Source: Struthidea cinerea | Lineage: Eukaryota; Chordata; Aves; Passeriformes; Corcoracidae | Direction: 5' to 3' | DNA length: 64,000 nt | Assembly (NCBI GenBank): GCA_013397865.1 | Contig: VZTI01000618.1 | Span: forward strand, 196,855-260,854 | Part shown: positions 23,855 to 37,725 of the stretch, piece after piece | Position numbering within the stretch: position 1 is the stretch's first letter | How the letters are laid out: each line of letters begins with the position of its first letter | Notes under the pieces: model-generated | Databases searched by the model: none | What the model was told of the DNA's origin: nothing | Seen by the model: the letters and a program-made list of their open reading frames with translations, nothing else | Made by a program: the position numbers and the translations under genes

Positions 23855-24474
23855 TATTTTTCACTCTTTCACTCAATTAATTTTTTTCTTACAGATTGTC
23901 AAGTTCTAGGGAAAAAAAGTGCAATCTTTAATTTGATTCTGAAATATCTTAAAAAAAGAAAAAGTTGGTTTTTATTCTTGGCTTTGCCCTCCACAACACC
24001 TTTCTTTTCCCCACTGCAACCAAATTTTAAAGAATAGTTGAAAAATCTTATTTTCTCTGAAATTTATTCATATATACGATAATGTCACTTTTATTTGAGA
24101 GCTCTTTTTTCCCCTCAGTTCACCTCAAGACTTGCTTGGGCCCTGATCAATTCTAGCCTCATGCTGTTTCATACCGGGGAGGCATGAAAGGCAATGCATG
24201 AAAGAGTTCAAGTTTTTACCAGTTCCTTAAGTTTAGGTACACAGAAACTTTCTCTCAGGTGGTCATTTTAGTTTTATTAGTCAAATATTGGAAATGACAG
24301 CAAACAAGACACCTTGAACTGAAAAGTGTATTCCTTGCTCAGCTGTGTGGGAATGGGTGTGAGGACAGCAGGAGAGGAAATCATAAAACAGCCCCAGTTA
24401 AGTATGAAGCAGTTGATCAGATTTGCAAATACAATGAGTTTGGTTCAGTTAAAACTTTATGTAAATCTATATAC

Positions 24475-24494
24475 ATATATATATATATATATAT
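24475..24494. repeat. AT dinucleotide repeat
   Basis: Ten AT units in AT-rich intron; a further TATATACATATA stretch lies just upstream. Confidence 0.9.
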
Positions 24495-27400
24495 TTAATA
24501 CATTCATGTATTTGGTGTATATCTGTATTTATCAGTGCGTGAAAACAAGGTAGGAGATGGGATAAAATTTCATAGTTGTTACTGAAGAACGTATCTGATT
24601 CCTAAGTGCCCTGTAGCTTTCTGCTATCCAGTAAAAGCCAGAGACTAGAGCAATTCAAATGCATTCTGAAATGGCAAGAGAAGCTGGTTACTGTTGCTGT
24701 CTTCTTGTGCAGAAATGTGGTGTATGGAACACTTCCATAAGTTATTTTTGTTCATGACATCTGTCCAGAGTAATCTGGTACAGTTTCTCTGGTTCCTGTT
24801 GCAGCAGGATCAGACGTGGAAGTAGCATATGGGTCTTGTAGCTCCAGCTGTAGAGTACCTGCCTTCAGCTTGTATTTTCAGCAAAATAAGGCCTGCTTTT
24901 AATATGATTGAATATGCTCTCTTCAAACATTTGGATACTATAAATTAATGCGTTTCAGCACTGTCAGTTGAAAAAAAGAAAATCAAAGCTTCAGAGGTAG
25001 GTTGATGAATTTAAACTAGTTTCATGTGGATTTGTCAAATTTTTGTTTAACAACAAAAAAACCCCATTTCTATTTCATGCCTTAAGAAAAAGGCAGCAAT
25101 GCAGACCATTTATTTTGTTTGTTTCTAAATGTTTCATAGTGCTATGGCTAATGTATATATTTTTGTTTTCACTAGTGTACCTCTTTTGTGCTTCTCCTTG
25201 TCTGACAGGTGTATTTCGGCTTTTTTTCCTTAGGTTTTACTTTTTTAATAGGACTGTAACTGCAGAGGAAGGGTCTGTGAATTCTGTTTCATGGCCTGAA
25301 GATGGGGTGGCTCGAGGGTGGAGGCTCTTATCTCAAGCGCCTCTCATGTAGGGATTTAAACTGCAGTAAAAATTATTGTTGTTATAAGGAGCTGGACTTA
25401 AGATTTGGAAAAAGGGACACCTAGGCTTAAGTTGGAGGAATAATTTTTAACTGGTTATCCATTACTCCATAAAATGTCAGGGTAGAGTCTATTGCTTTCC
25501 TCTCTCTCTAAAGACCGTGCACTTCATAGTTTGTCTCTTGTGATAACAACCAGAACCATGGCAGTATATACATTATAAAATACGAAGATGGTTTTAAAGC
25601 TAATCATATTCCCTATAAAGGATTTCTGTCACAAGGATACAGAAATGCACGTGTTCAGAGCTCTAGGCATATTGCAGAGAGCTGTCTTTTTGGGGGGTCA
25701 TCAGTGGAGGTCCCTTATGAAAGGTGGGGGATGTGTGTGTGTAACCACGAGTCTGCCCAGGGTTTGTGAAACTAGGCAAGAACACTCTGAGGCTGATCAT
25801 GGGATGAGTAAATGCCACCAAATGTCATGTGTTTGCTTGTTTCTGGTTTGGCACAGGATTTGACATTGAGTAATTTGGCATAGTTGTAGCCAGGGGCAGG
25901 TAGAAGAAGTGACCGGTGCACTGGTGGAGGATTCACTTAAGGTTTATGTTAATCAAAGAGTTGGTTGGAAGACCTCAAGGTGCCCCTGCAAGAGTTCAAA
26001 GTCTCCCCAGTCCCATATCCACTTGCAAATAAAGGTTTTTTACTACTTGAGATGGGTTCTTGGCCCTGTGATTGCACTGGCTTCACTCTGATAGGGCTGT
26101 CAACACCCTGAGTGCTACAGCAGTTGTTTCTTCTGGATTTTATACTATGAAGATGGTGAAAAGCTTGTTTTGGCCCAAGAATATTTTCTCTTAGCTGGTG
26201 CTTCTACAGGTAATTAGGTATTGACTGCTGCCTTATTTTCTTTATATTGGCAAGATGTGAACTATTTCAGCATAGGAGCTCAAATGCTAAGATGAAATGT
26301 AAGCTGTCAAGTGCTGGCTTCTCAGCCTCCACTCAGCATGAAGCGGGACAATTACAGCTCAGCAAGGGCAAGGGCAGTGGTCTGAGGAAACCAAGTGCTC
26401 TGTCTGGCTGCCAGAAGAGCACCCTGACATCTTGGAGCTGTTACTAACTACATGTGTAATAATATTTTCCTTATTTTTTCTCCTTTTTTTCTTTCACTAA
26501 TCACCTCTGTGGAATATTTTGTATATGTAATATGGTCAAAATTCATGCACAATTTCTAATAGTATTTGACTTGCCATAAGACTGTTGTGGTATCGGGGTA
26601 TCACTGATCTGTACGGGACCACAGTTAAGTAATTATTCTCTAGATTTGCTTCAGTGTTCTCCCTCTGTTGCATTTATTAGATAGGAAAAATGCTATGCAT
26701 AGTGAGCTCCAAAATGAGAAACCTGTATTTCAGTGATTATAATGTGAGTATCTACAAAAAACTGTCCAAACTCCTCCTGTTTACCACTGGAGTATAGATC
26801 TGCATCAAGCTGAGGTGTGCATGAGCTCAGCTGGTCGCTTCCAGGCTGGACCTGCTGAGCTGCTTCCAGCAGCTGAGGCTGTGGTGCTGGTGAAGGGCCC
26901 AGTTCCCACAGACACGTCTCGATCTGGGGGATTGCTGGAGCTGGTTCTGTGTTATGTGTCAGAATGCTTAAAAAGGGGCAGGGAAGGGGAAAGCAAGCTC
27001 TTATGATGGGCATGTTCGTTCTCTGTTTTTGTATTTATGGTTTCTGCTTTTAAGGTTAAAATTTTTACCATGTTTTTCTGTGGTGAGAATCAGAATCACA
27101 GATCTGTTCTAGGTATAAATCTGACTTTGGATCTAACTTGATTCAGATCCAGATTTCTAAATCTAATCATAATTTCCATATTTAAAAGCCATTGGATTTT
27201 TAAGGTCTATCTTGATCTTTTTCTGATTTTTTATATATTCCTACACCCACAGAAGAGTTTTCATGTCTCCTGAATTCAAAAGAATATCTGTTTCCCTGTA
27301 TAAGCCTTAGATGTGAATGTGTTAATACAGATATTTGTTAAATATTCTCTGAATGTTTGTGTATAACCACAGAAACAAAGAAGCCTCAAAGAGACTTATT

Positions 27401-28059
27401 TTTTATGCTGAATGCATCAGTATGTACAGAGATAGAATCAAATTTCAAGATACAACCAATGAAGTATATGTTAGTGTTAAGAAAATATTAATGTGGAATT
27501 TAGAAATCTGTGCACTTTCACAGAAAATGGACATTTGTGGACATGACTGTAATTGTATATTTTGAAGAGAGAAGACTTCTTATTTGTCTTGGAGTCATGA
27601 ACAGGTTCAAAGTTGTTTTTCAGTGCTGAGGATTTCAGTTTATATGAGGTAGGAGGTTGGAATAAACAGCTTTATTGCTTGGGGACAGCTGTAGTGGTGA
27701 TGCTTTTATAAACACTGTTTCATGCTGGCATCTATCTTGTTCTCCTTTCAAAAATAATATGTCATTTCATGCTGTGTATTAAATAGGTGAGGCAGTTGGG
27801 GGTTACAGTCTACTTTCTGTTATATGCTGCTGTGTAGATATGAATTCAGTGGCAGAATGTAACTCCATGTGTCCACATTAAAAAAAAAAAGAGCCAAACC
27901 AAAGCCAGAAAAGACAATTTTACAAAAATACTCATGGTTTTTAATTATTATAGGAGAAGACATGCATCATGTTCAGGTGTATATCCTCACACTCAAACAC
28001 TCTCACTCTCAAAGATGTTTAAGTATAAGCAGGCAGATGATGGACTGGTCTGAAATTTA

Positions 28060-28655
28060 AAGAATCAACAGCCCATGTTGGAAGACACCTGGTCACCTGG
28101 TTCAACCTTTTGTGGGAAAGAGAGCCTAGGTGAGACTATCTGCCCAATCCTGTCTTGACCACCTCCAGTGATGGGGAGTCTGTTGGTTCTTAGGGAGGTT
28201 CTTCCAGTGATTGATTGTTCTGATTATAACAAAACCCCCCAAAACCCCAAAACTAAACCAAAACAGAAAACCACCACCACCAAATCTTTCTTGTCTTAAG
28301 ATGAAATCTTTCCTGATGCAGTTTGTACCTCTAGCCCCTTGTCTTCTCCATGTGTGTCCCTGTGAAGAGAGGGCCTCTGTCTTCTCTGTAGTAGCTACCC
28401 TTTAAGTACTAGAATAATGTGATGAGGTCCTCGAGTCTTCTCCAGGGAGAAAAGACTTAACTTCCTCAGTCCTTCTTCACAGTGCAGGCTTTCCAACCCC
28501 TTAATCACCTTCATGGGCCTCCTCTGAACCCTCTCCAGTGTATCCTTGTCTTTCATGTGCTGTGGCAGCCAGAACTCGACACAGTTCTGCAGGTGCAGCC
28601 TGACAAGCGCTCCATGGAGTGAGATATCACAACTCTGTCTCTGCTACTGCCTGCT
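28060..28655 (-). mobile_element. CR1 LINE fragment, antisense, interrupted by an A/C-rich tract
   Basis: The + strand reads as reverse-complement CR1: GTTGGAAGACACCTGG, GACCACCTCCAGTGATGGGG, AGGGAGGTTCTTCCAG, then after an A/C-rich break AGCCCCTTGTCTTCTCC, CCTTTAAGTACTAGAAT, GGGCCTCCTCTGAACCCTCT and CAGAACTCGACACAGTTCTG. The order matches an antisense copy. It carries more of the body and looks more diverged than the copies at 10.8 and 30.1 kb, suggesting a different, probably older, CR1 subfamily. Edges are approximate. Confidence 0.9.
28229..28284. repeat. A/C-rich low-complexity tract inside CR1
   Basis: Blocks of AAAACCCCCC and AAAACCCC pass into CCACCACCACC. The tract splits the CR1 copy, with recognisable CR1 on both sides, so it probably grew or was inserted after the CR1 arrived. 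Confidence 0.8.
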
Positions 28656-30111
28656 ATAAGGCCCACTCTGTTTTGCAAAAACTTTTTGAAAAGTGTTGTC
28701 ACACATGAAAGGCATTTTCTGACTTGCTAGTAACCATACACTGCTATTTTTCTGCCCTTCTGGACCAAACTATTTAAATAATCCTGTTGTTGTGGAAATT
28801 TATGGTAATGAATTTACCATACCAGCAAGATAAATAATACTCTCTAAAATTGCAGAGAGATGCTGTAGGAAGCTTTAAATTAATTATTGCTGTTAGTTTT
28901 CTGACTGTTTTCTAAATATTTTGTGGAACAATATTATCTCGTTCTTTGTAGACTTCTGTCTGTCCATGGCAGCAGGTCCGATAAGGACACCTGAAAATCC
29001 ATTAATGGCCCTGGGAAAGCGTTTTGTCAAAAGGATGTGTCTGGTGATTTTTTTCTTCTTTGTTTTCTTTCTTCATGCTGTGAAAAAGGTTTATCTTCTC
29101 ATGTGTTTACTTTCCAGTCAAGGTGTATATAATGTATCCACACTACTTGCTTATAACAAAAATGGTCTCTGTTTTCATAATGTGCTTGTTGTTGCTACTG
29201 TGCTGTGTCCTCAGTAGTCCCAATGGGGATGTGGCACGAGTTAGTCATGTTCAGCCCAGCTTGGGGTGGTGGCGGTCAGTGGTGCCACAGCTTCCCCCCT
29301 ACACAGCCCTGCCTGCCTGGGAGACAGGGGGAGAGGTGGCCCTGAGATGGCAGAGTGAGCAGCACTGAGCAGGAGCTGCAATTACGGAGTGCCAAAGTAA
29401 TGCAGAACTGAAATACATTAGTAAAATTAAAATTTGTCCTCATTCCCTTGGTGGGTAATACAGTTAATGAAAATAGATCTAACCAAATTAAGATAATTTA
29501 TTTCATTAGTTTACAGCATTGTAAAACTTTTCAGGGCAGTGCAGCCCTTCGGTACAAACCTGAAATAGCTGCAGTTCCACTGTTCACTTCAAAGACCACA
29601 AAGGTTAAAACTTTTAAGTGTATTAAAGCAATTCTGTTAATTGTGTCTATAGAGGATTCTCCCTTGCCCTTCTTGGTGAAGTATTCTTAATTTAAAATTC
29701 ACATTATGCTCGTTCTGCATTCTGGTCTTTTAACCGCAGTGTAAATATGTGATTACTTGTATCTTCAAGGCTTAAAAAAAATTACGCATTTTTGTTTCAG
29801 AAGGTGGTACTGGTAGTACATGGTATTGATATTTTACCTTTTTTCCCCTTTCATTTTGTGTTCTTACTTTCTCTGCTGTACCCTTCTCTTCTTCCTATGT
29901 ACCTGCTTAATGGTTTGTAATACAAGTTGCTATGGGGCAGGAGCCAATTCGTTGGAAGGAAAGAGGTGCCATCTCTACACTCCATTCCCTATATCCCTTC
30001 CGTGTTTTATTTTGTAGAGTCTTGATGCTGTTCTTTTCTATGTTCTATCAGAACGACATCATTCAAAATTAGAAGGCTATCCCAGATGCTGTGGGTTTGG
30101 GTTTGGTTTTC

Positions 30112-30340
30112 TTTCACAGAATCACTGAGAGATTGGGCTTGGATGGGACCTCTGCAGATCATGTAGTCCAACCACCTGCTAAAGCAGGTTCACCTAGAGC
30201 AGGCTGCACATGATCATATCCAGGCAGGTTTTGAATATCTCCAGAGAAAGAGATTCTACAAACCCTCTTGGACAGCCTTTTCCAGTGCTCTGTCACCCTC
30301 AAAGTGAAGAATTACTTTCTTGTTCCTTTCAAATGGTAAG
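30112..30340 (-). mobile_element. CR1 LINE fragment, antisense to PARD3
   Basis: The + strand shows CACAGAATCACTGAGAG, GGGACCTCTGCAGATCATGT, AGTCCAACCACCTGCTAAAG, CAGGTTTTGAATATCTCCAG and CAGTGCTCTGTCACCCTCAA. This is the reverse complement of the CR1 3' untranslated region. It keeps about 230 bases and is better preserved than the copy at 10.8 kb, so probably younger. It is non-coding. Confidence 0.95.
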
Positions 30341-33300
30341 AAACACCAAGATTGATAATTTGCTTGGTTTTGTTGTCAAACCAAGCTTTTGTAAGTCTGC
30401 GTTAGAAGTCAGACTGGTGTAAGCTTAAGCTTCACATTAACTTAATTTTCAGTTCACCTAATTCACATTGTAGAGTTTTCTTGACCTTAAATGGAAAAAT
30501 AAGTGCCTTTTTGGGTTTTTTAATACTGTGATTTTCTTTCTGATACAATTTTTCTTCTAAATGGCTTATGTTACTTATTTTAAAGTAATATTTATCTTAT
30601 TAGTTTGTAGTGGAAATTTTGGGGTTTCCTACACTAAAATAAAACCACTTCCTACGCTAAAATAAACTTATCTGAACTTGAACATGGATGTGAGAGCTCT
30701 TGGCTTCTCGTTATAGTTTTTAGGGGAGGTTCAGGTAAATCACTGCTGAGACCTGCAAGTCAATTAACTCCAAGCAGAACAGAAATTAAGACAAAGTGGT
30801 TATTTTGGGCAAGGGAAAAATGCAGATTTTACCTGAATGGGAAACCTATCTTTATCTAATTTATTGAATAATAGCAGGATGATTTTAATATTTTTCCTTT
30901 CTATGGATTACTAATTGGTGAGGAAGGTGCTTTCAGAAAAGGGCCAAGTTTGTCCTTTCTGTTGTGGAAGTGATAGTTAATTTATCTTCCATTGGTGGAA
31001 ATAGGAAAGGTGCTTATTCTTTAAAACCTTGTGTGGACAGGTCATTTTAATGAGATGGTTGCACTTTGCTGTAAAAGGGAATGATACTGTGTAACTTAGA
31101 GTTAATAATTGAGTTATTGGAAGTAATTTGTCTGGGTTTTTGTTTTATTTTGGGTTTTAAATTTAATCTTGATTTTATTGCTTAAGTATGAGCATTTCAT
31201 TATTGAATGTAGTACTCTGGCTGTATTAAGTGGTTACTGTAATTTATAGGATACTTTGAGAAATGTCATGATTCTCATGAAGCGACACAGCAAGATTTAG
31301 AGAGTGCAGCGACTGAGTGAATGGAATTACGTAATATGACCTAGTTGATGGGAGATACCATAAGATTTTAATTTATTTCCTCAGTATAACTGGGTGAGAA
31401 AAGAAGATAATGGGCCAGCCCTGCCAGTTCATTCGGTGGCTGATTTGAAAATAAGTCCATTCTAAATTGATCTTGAAACTACTTGGAGTTGCATTTGAAG
31501 TGGTCGACTTTGTATCCAGGGCCAGGGAAAGGGCGAGCAGGGACAACAGGATCTCAGCTGGTTAGGAAACTGGGATGTATGAAGAAGTTATTTACTTCTA
31601 TATATGTCACATACAAAACAGAAAAAGCAATAATACCTCTCTTTCTTTTTTTAATACCTTTATTTGATCTGATTTAATAAATAATTAAAAATCTTTTCAA
31701 AAGACCCAAGAACTAACTGCCAGCTGCCTTGTGGCACTGGTGAGGCATTGTGCCGAATCCCTGTGCCAAAGAAAGAACACCAATGTGTAACTGATGCAGT
31801 TACCCTGGGTGAGGGAGGTTCCATACTCAGGATACACAGAATTAAAGCAAATATAGCACAACTAGTGTTTCAATGAAGAAGCAATCAATTGGATGAACTA
31901 AAGTGTTTCTGTAATAAACTGCTGTAAAGATTTTACTTTTCAAACAAATACTACTTTTCATGTTGATCTCTTGAATGTGAGATTTTAAGAATATGAATCA
32001 TTGCCCAGATTCCATATTAAGGTATTGCTTTCATGCCATCTGCATGTGATTACTTTAACTTCATTTGGATTGAAATTTTTTATGCTTCTTTTTCCAGCCA
32101 GGAGATGATCATTTATGAATTTGAGAAAAATCAGTTGGCTATTATTATTTTAGCACATTTGCCATTGAAAATATTGCTTGTTTTCACAGTTTAAAAATCA
32201 GTGTTAAGGGCAGTAAAGTATTTCTCAAATGGGAGGGGGAAAAAAATTACCTTTTGGTTTGTATACTGCAGGCATTTTTACAGACCATGGAATAAACACA
32301 TGAGGAGTGAGGAACCCATTACGATCAAAACCTCTGGTTCTCTTAATATTTCTTCAAAATACTAGGCAGGAAGCCAGTTTCAGTCACTTTGTATCAAAGC
32401 TTAATTTCCTCCCCCTTTTGAATACCCTCATTTGTCTTCAAAAATCTTTACTTTCCTAATGTGTAGGAATTCATGGTTGCTTTTAATTTCAACTCATTTA
32501 TCCAAAGCACAGACTAAATTAAATGTCCCAAAAGAAAGTGGCCATATCTGTGAGCATCTCTGTTTGAAATTATTGAAAGTTGCATTGAGTATTCCATCGT
32601 ACCATTTTTATTTATCTTGGTTTTCTAGGCAATAATTGTTACAACAAAGCACAGATTTCATAAAGCAGGCCCATCAGTTGTTCTTGTAGTTACACTTCAG
32701 CACTATAAATAGCTTTCTCTTCATGAAAACTCTTTTAACTCATGCTCTTATCAGAACTGATGAATTTTGCTGGTGACTTGAAGGTCTTTAAAGTTGTTCT
32801 CTGTGCAAAAGACGTAATATTACATTTCAGTAGGATAGTGTGTATTGTAGCATTATGGGTAGGTGAAATCAATGTAGCTCAAGGACTCTGACAATTTTTT
32901 TCTCTAAATTAACAAATGTCAGTCTTACTGAGAAACTGAAGATTGGGTGGGAGGTACTTCAGCTCCATACTGGTGTGTCAGAGGACAGCAGAAAATACTG
33001 GGATGTAGGCTGGGAAATATGTAGGAAAAAAAAGTTAGTATATCAGAATCAGTGTGAACCCACATATCCGCCTACACCATTGCAACACAGCTCACTAGTG
33101 ATTGTTTATTTTATGGCTTCTGGTGCTTGAGACACTTTGTGCGTATACAGTAAGAGGAGGCACAGTTGAAGAGTTGTACCCTCCCCTGGTGGCCCCTGGG
33201 GGTTTGAGCATGTTGGTGTCAGGCACGCTTTGACTTGTCTAATTCCAAAGCCAAACCTCAGAAACCTTGGGTGAAACCAGAGCAGTGCTTACATCTAGTG

Positions 33301-36300
33301 AGTGCAGCTGAGACTGTTTTGGGTGGTGGGAGCCACTTCGAAACCGCCCCTGGGGCTGTTTCAACAGAGCAAACAGCAGCTGCTGGGGCTTGCTCTAGCT
33401 GGGTGTTCTGGTGAGAAGTGGTACCTCTCTGGGTCATCTCAGCCAGGAGACTCTACAAAAGATAAAGTTCATTTGATTCGTGATGCTACCCCTGTTTGCC
33501 AGTTAGCACACAGCAAACCTTCACATTCATTTTTATAGTTCAGCTTTTTTACTGCTCATCAATATAAACATTAGAGTTAAATCAAGTACGCGTCCATACT
33601 TATTTGTACACTAGAAATACAGAGCAATTCATTAACTGCTCATTTTTAGGAACACTCTTCTAAAGTGTTGTCACTGATTACATGCATATATATATACATG
33701 TATATGAGCACCTGTATGTTTAAATGTGTCTGTATATAACTTATAAAACTTTCAAACAAAGCTTTTTCTTGTAAATTTTTTTTTAGAAAATACATTCTTG
33801 TTGCTGAGTTTTCAGTCATTTCCCTTATATTGTGATTATCTTGATGGCATCAGTAATTGTTTTAGATAAGGAAGTGCCCAGTGTAAACATCTGCCTACTG
33901 GAAGAGGTAGTAAATAAATATAATTTTTTTTTTTAATTGACTCTGTTTTTTAGCCCTGCAAAAAGCAGTGGTCTTTGTAGTTATGTCTACAGCTAGCCTG
34001 AAATGACAGTGATGGCATAGGATGCTGGGTTTGTTCAGTCACGGAGATCAGCATGAAGTGAATTAATTTAACAATCTGGAAAATTGGTCTTACGTCATGT
34101 GTTTTTAAAGTAATACTGATAATTATTCAAGTTTAGATTCTAAGAAGATCTTTTAGGAAAGACTGAACTTCAAGCATATAGGTATTACACATCAGTTTCT
34201 CGATTTTCAAATCCTGGATTATTTTTCTTTCCCTGGTTTAATACCAGTAAACTGGGGTAGCTTTTAGATAATTGTGGTGATTAAAATCTAGGAGACCCTA
34301 AATAAGATTGGGGGTCAGCAGAGCTATTAGTGTGGCAGTGCTTAACAACAAGGAATCTGGGAAGCACAGTCCTCCTTGCATGTGGAGCAGGAAGCTTGAA
34401 TATTGTTTCAAGAAGGAATGTTTCAGAAATGCTCAAATAACCAGTTCATGCTCAGTTCTGTAGTATTATAAATCTGTAAATGGATTCTGCAAGTCACCTC
34501 TCTAATCTCAGTGACAAAGTTAATTTTTTTTTTCCCCTGAAGACATTAATTTCACAGTGTGGGATAGTTTAACTTGCTTCCCTTCTGTTTTAGTAGACTG
34601 GCAGAGCAGATATCACCGTCTCTGACACATCATTTTTTCTCCATACAGTACCATGTACTTTGGGGCTCTAGCGCAGCAGTAGACTGGCCCAGGAATCACA
34701 ATCTGGGATTATTGTCTTTGTGTATCCTCAAGGAGTAATATTTTAAAGTCACTGCATCTGTTGGTACTTAAGAGCATGATTTTTACGTTTAATTTTTGCC
34801 AGTTTTCACCATCTGTGTGTCTGTTTTTTGGCTCCTTGCTTTAATTTTTCAGTTTAATTTCTCAGTTGCACTGGGATTGCTTTCTCTTTCTCACACATGC
34901 TCTTTTTGAGTCATCCATGAACTTACATATATTAAAAAAAAAAAATTATTTACAGCAGTTGCATAATAAAATTCTTGGCCTTCACATTTTGATTTTTTTT
35001 TTAATGATCTCTTTATATTGAGTCTCGCAGTAAATGCACGTCATTTTTGAAAGTGAAATAACTTATTAGACTTTGTTTAAGTTTTAAAAAATTGGTTTTG
35101 GATTAAATTGAAGCATTTTGGCGGGAAAAGCTAGCTTGATCACATTCAACACATTCTAGTCTTTCATACTCATTTAGTTTTTAATGCCCAGGAGGGAATA
35201 ATTTTCTTGAGAAATCTGTGTTATAATCATAAACAGACATAATTCAGTAATTTTCTCATGAAACATTGGCTGAAGTTTTGGCATTAATGACTTGAAGCTC
35301 ACACAAGCGGGAAGGTTTTTGTTTAAATTCCAAGAAAAGTACTAATGAAATATATTAAAATAGAAACAAAATATACTTGCAGTGTGTTATGGGCTGTTTT
35401 CAATAAAAATGATGTATCTTTATCAATTGAATAAATGTCTCACGAATTCAGGCATGTTCTAGCATTTCAAGAATGTTCTGATAGTACTTGAGTAATTTTC
35501 TCTACTTATCCTTGATAATTTTTTTACAAAAAATTACATTGTGTAAATTTTTAATGTACAAGGGTAACTGTATAGCACATCTATCAAATGTTTTGCTTCT
35601 GTATGCATTTGTGAGTATTGAAAACTCCACTGCTGCTCTGATCTTTTTCTTGACTCACGTATTTTGCTTCTCACTTAAAATAGAATACATTCCTTAAGGT
35701 CAAATTTAGTGGCCTTTTAAAAGCATGCTGCTTTCTTTTTAGCCTCTTTCAAATATTTGTAACTGAGGATTTTAGAGTTTGTATTTACCTCCTGGTGTAC
35801 TTGCTTGCTCATAGTTGATTTTCTAACCAGAATATGGACTTGCTTCCCTTTTGATCTTCTTCCCCCTTGGTTTCTAATGAATATTTTGTGTAATGCTGCA
35901 TAAAACACTGAGTAAGGATTACATTAAAATACCAGCACTAGCAGGTAAAAACATGTTCCTTTTTGAATATAGCTCCTCTAACCTATAGTGCCCTCTCTCT
36001 TTGTGTGGGCTGCTTTGCATTATTAACAATACTGTAGATTATCAAAAGACCAAAAGTGTAATACTTTGTTCACTTGAGAAACTTTTCTTGAAAGGAAGCC
36101 TTGCTGTGAATTTCCAAGGAGCAGAATTAGATGTCTTCTCTTCTGTCTGCATATGCCTCTAGTTTTCCTAAAAACACTGTAACCACCTTTTACTGTGTTA
36201 CAAAACTGGAAGGGTATGGTGCTTTTTCCTCTAGGTATCTGAGCTTTCATTCCCACTCAAGTCTTGTTGTGTCTTGCTGTAAACTTTTTTTTTGTTTTGG

Positions 36301-37439
36301 AGGAAGAGGACTGTTAGTGCTTATTTTAAATTATCAGTTGTCATTAAAAATGTAGTGATATTTTCCACATTTACCAGTAGAGATTCAAACTGCATTTGAG
36401 TGGTATCAGGAATGATTTAAATTATATTTTTCAAAATTTGAATACCAAAATTTTCCCGTTCTAGAGGTTTTATTACTGCCAAGTTTAAATTCCTGATTTC
36501 CTGACAAATATTCTGTTACTGTAAGTAAAGAGAAAAGCTGAAGGAGCAAACCGGTATCCATTTTCCAGTGTACTGAGAGATGTGCATGTTTTTACTACTC
36601 TGTAATAACGTGGAGTTGATTTAGAGTTGATAATACGTAATCAAGAGACTGCTGATCATTTGTTATCCTGGGGCTTGACTCTAAAAAATTCGTGTTTTCA
36701 GTTGTGAGTATAAATTAAGAATAAGAAGTAGGATGCTATGGTTTGTTAGAAAGTGCCAGTCACCTCTGCTTCCTCTGCTTTCTTTTTTTCTTGCCTTTTA
36801 CATGGAAAGCAAGTTGTCTCATATTCTCATGAGATGGAGCTGTAATACCATGAGAGCAAAACCATGCATGCATTGGTCTTTCATAGTGTCAGTTTACTTT
36901 GGGCTGAGAGAATTCAAGTAGTATTAAGTATTCCAAATGCAATGATGAGAGCAATCCATCTCTTTCCAGCAGCATCCCCTCTGAACTAGAGCCTTGCTCT
37001 TACCTTGAATTTTAACTAACTGTGTAAATCTAAGGATAACCTATATTTGAATGCCAGACACTCAGCTGTACTTTACTGTATATTTTAAAAGGCTTGTGGG
37101 AAGCTTGGTGTAAACTTTCATCTTAGGTAGTTTCCCAGCTGACTGGTACGTTGAATTAATTGAGGATAGGAAGGGCTGGTTCAATTCATTTCCATCCCTT
37201 GTATCTCAGTCATTTTCTGCAATGATGCATAAGGATTGATTGCCATAGCAACAGTGTTTTAGCTTGTACTACTGCGAATGTGGTTAATGATAATAGAATT
37301 ATCTACTCATTTTAAATCCTGTTATATTATTAGGTCATCTGAGCCATCGTCTTGCTATGTATTGAGTTATTCCCTGTAGCCTAGCTTGTAGTTCTTTCTC
37401 CATGCTGCTTTTACATGTGTTGAGCAGCAGGGATTCTGC

Positions 37440-37725
37440 TTCTTCCCTTGGGAGACTTTCGAAATCTGATAGATCACCCCGTTAAGGATTTTTTTCCTGA
37501 TATTTAGCCTCATTTTACCTTCTTTCTTCCAGCTACATGGATTTATACCACATGGAAGTTCTGTTCTTATCTTCTTCCCTATTCAGCATTTAACCCTTCT
37601 TATTTACCTGTATCAGAATACAGGTCAGTATTTGTGTATTTCTTTTAGGATGTTCTTTATAAAGCAGGTCTATAAATACATCCTGTCTTCTTCTTTGCTA
37701 CCTCATTTTGACAGGAAACTCCGCT
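37440..37725 (-). mobile_element. Possible very old CR1-like remnant, antisense
   Basis: Phrases such as TTTTTTTCCTGATATTTAGC, TTTATACCACATGGAAGTTC and CAGAATACAGGTCAGTATTT resemble the reverse complement of old CR1/L3-type 3' regions. No long match can be seen by eye. It could equally be unique pyrimidine-rich intron. The boundaries are guesses. Confidence 0.3.

Noticed and set aside
28229..28284. Telomere-like AAAACCCC sequence as an interstitial telomere
   Set aside because: Vertebrate telomeres are TTAGGG/CCCTAA. This is irregular A/C simple sequence.
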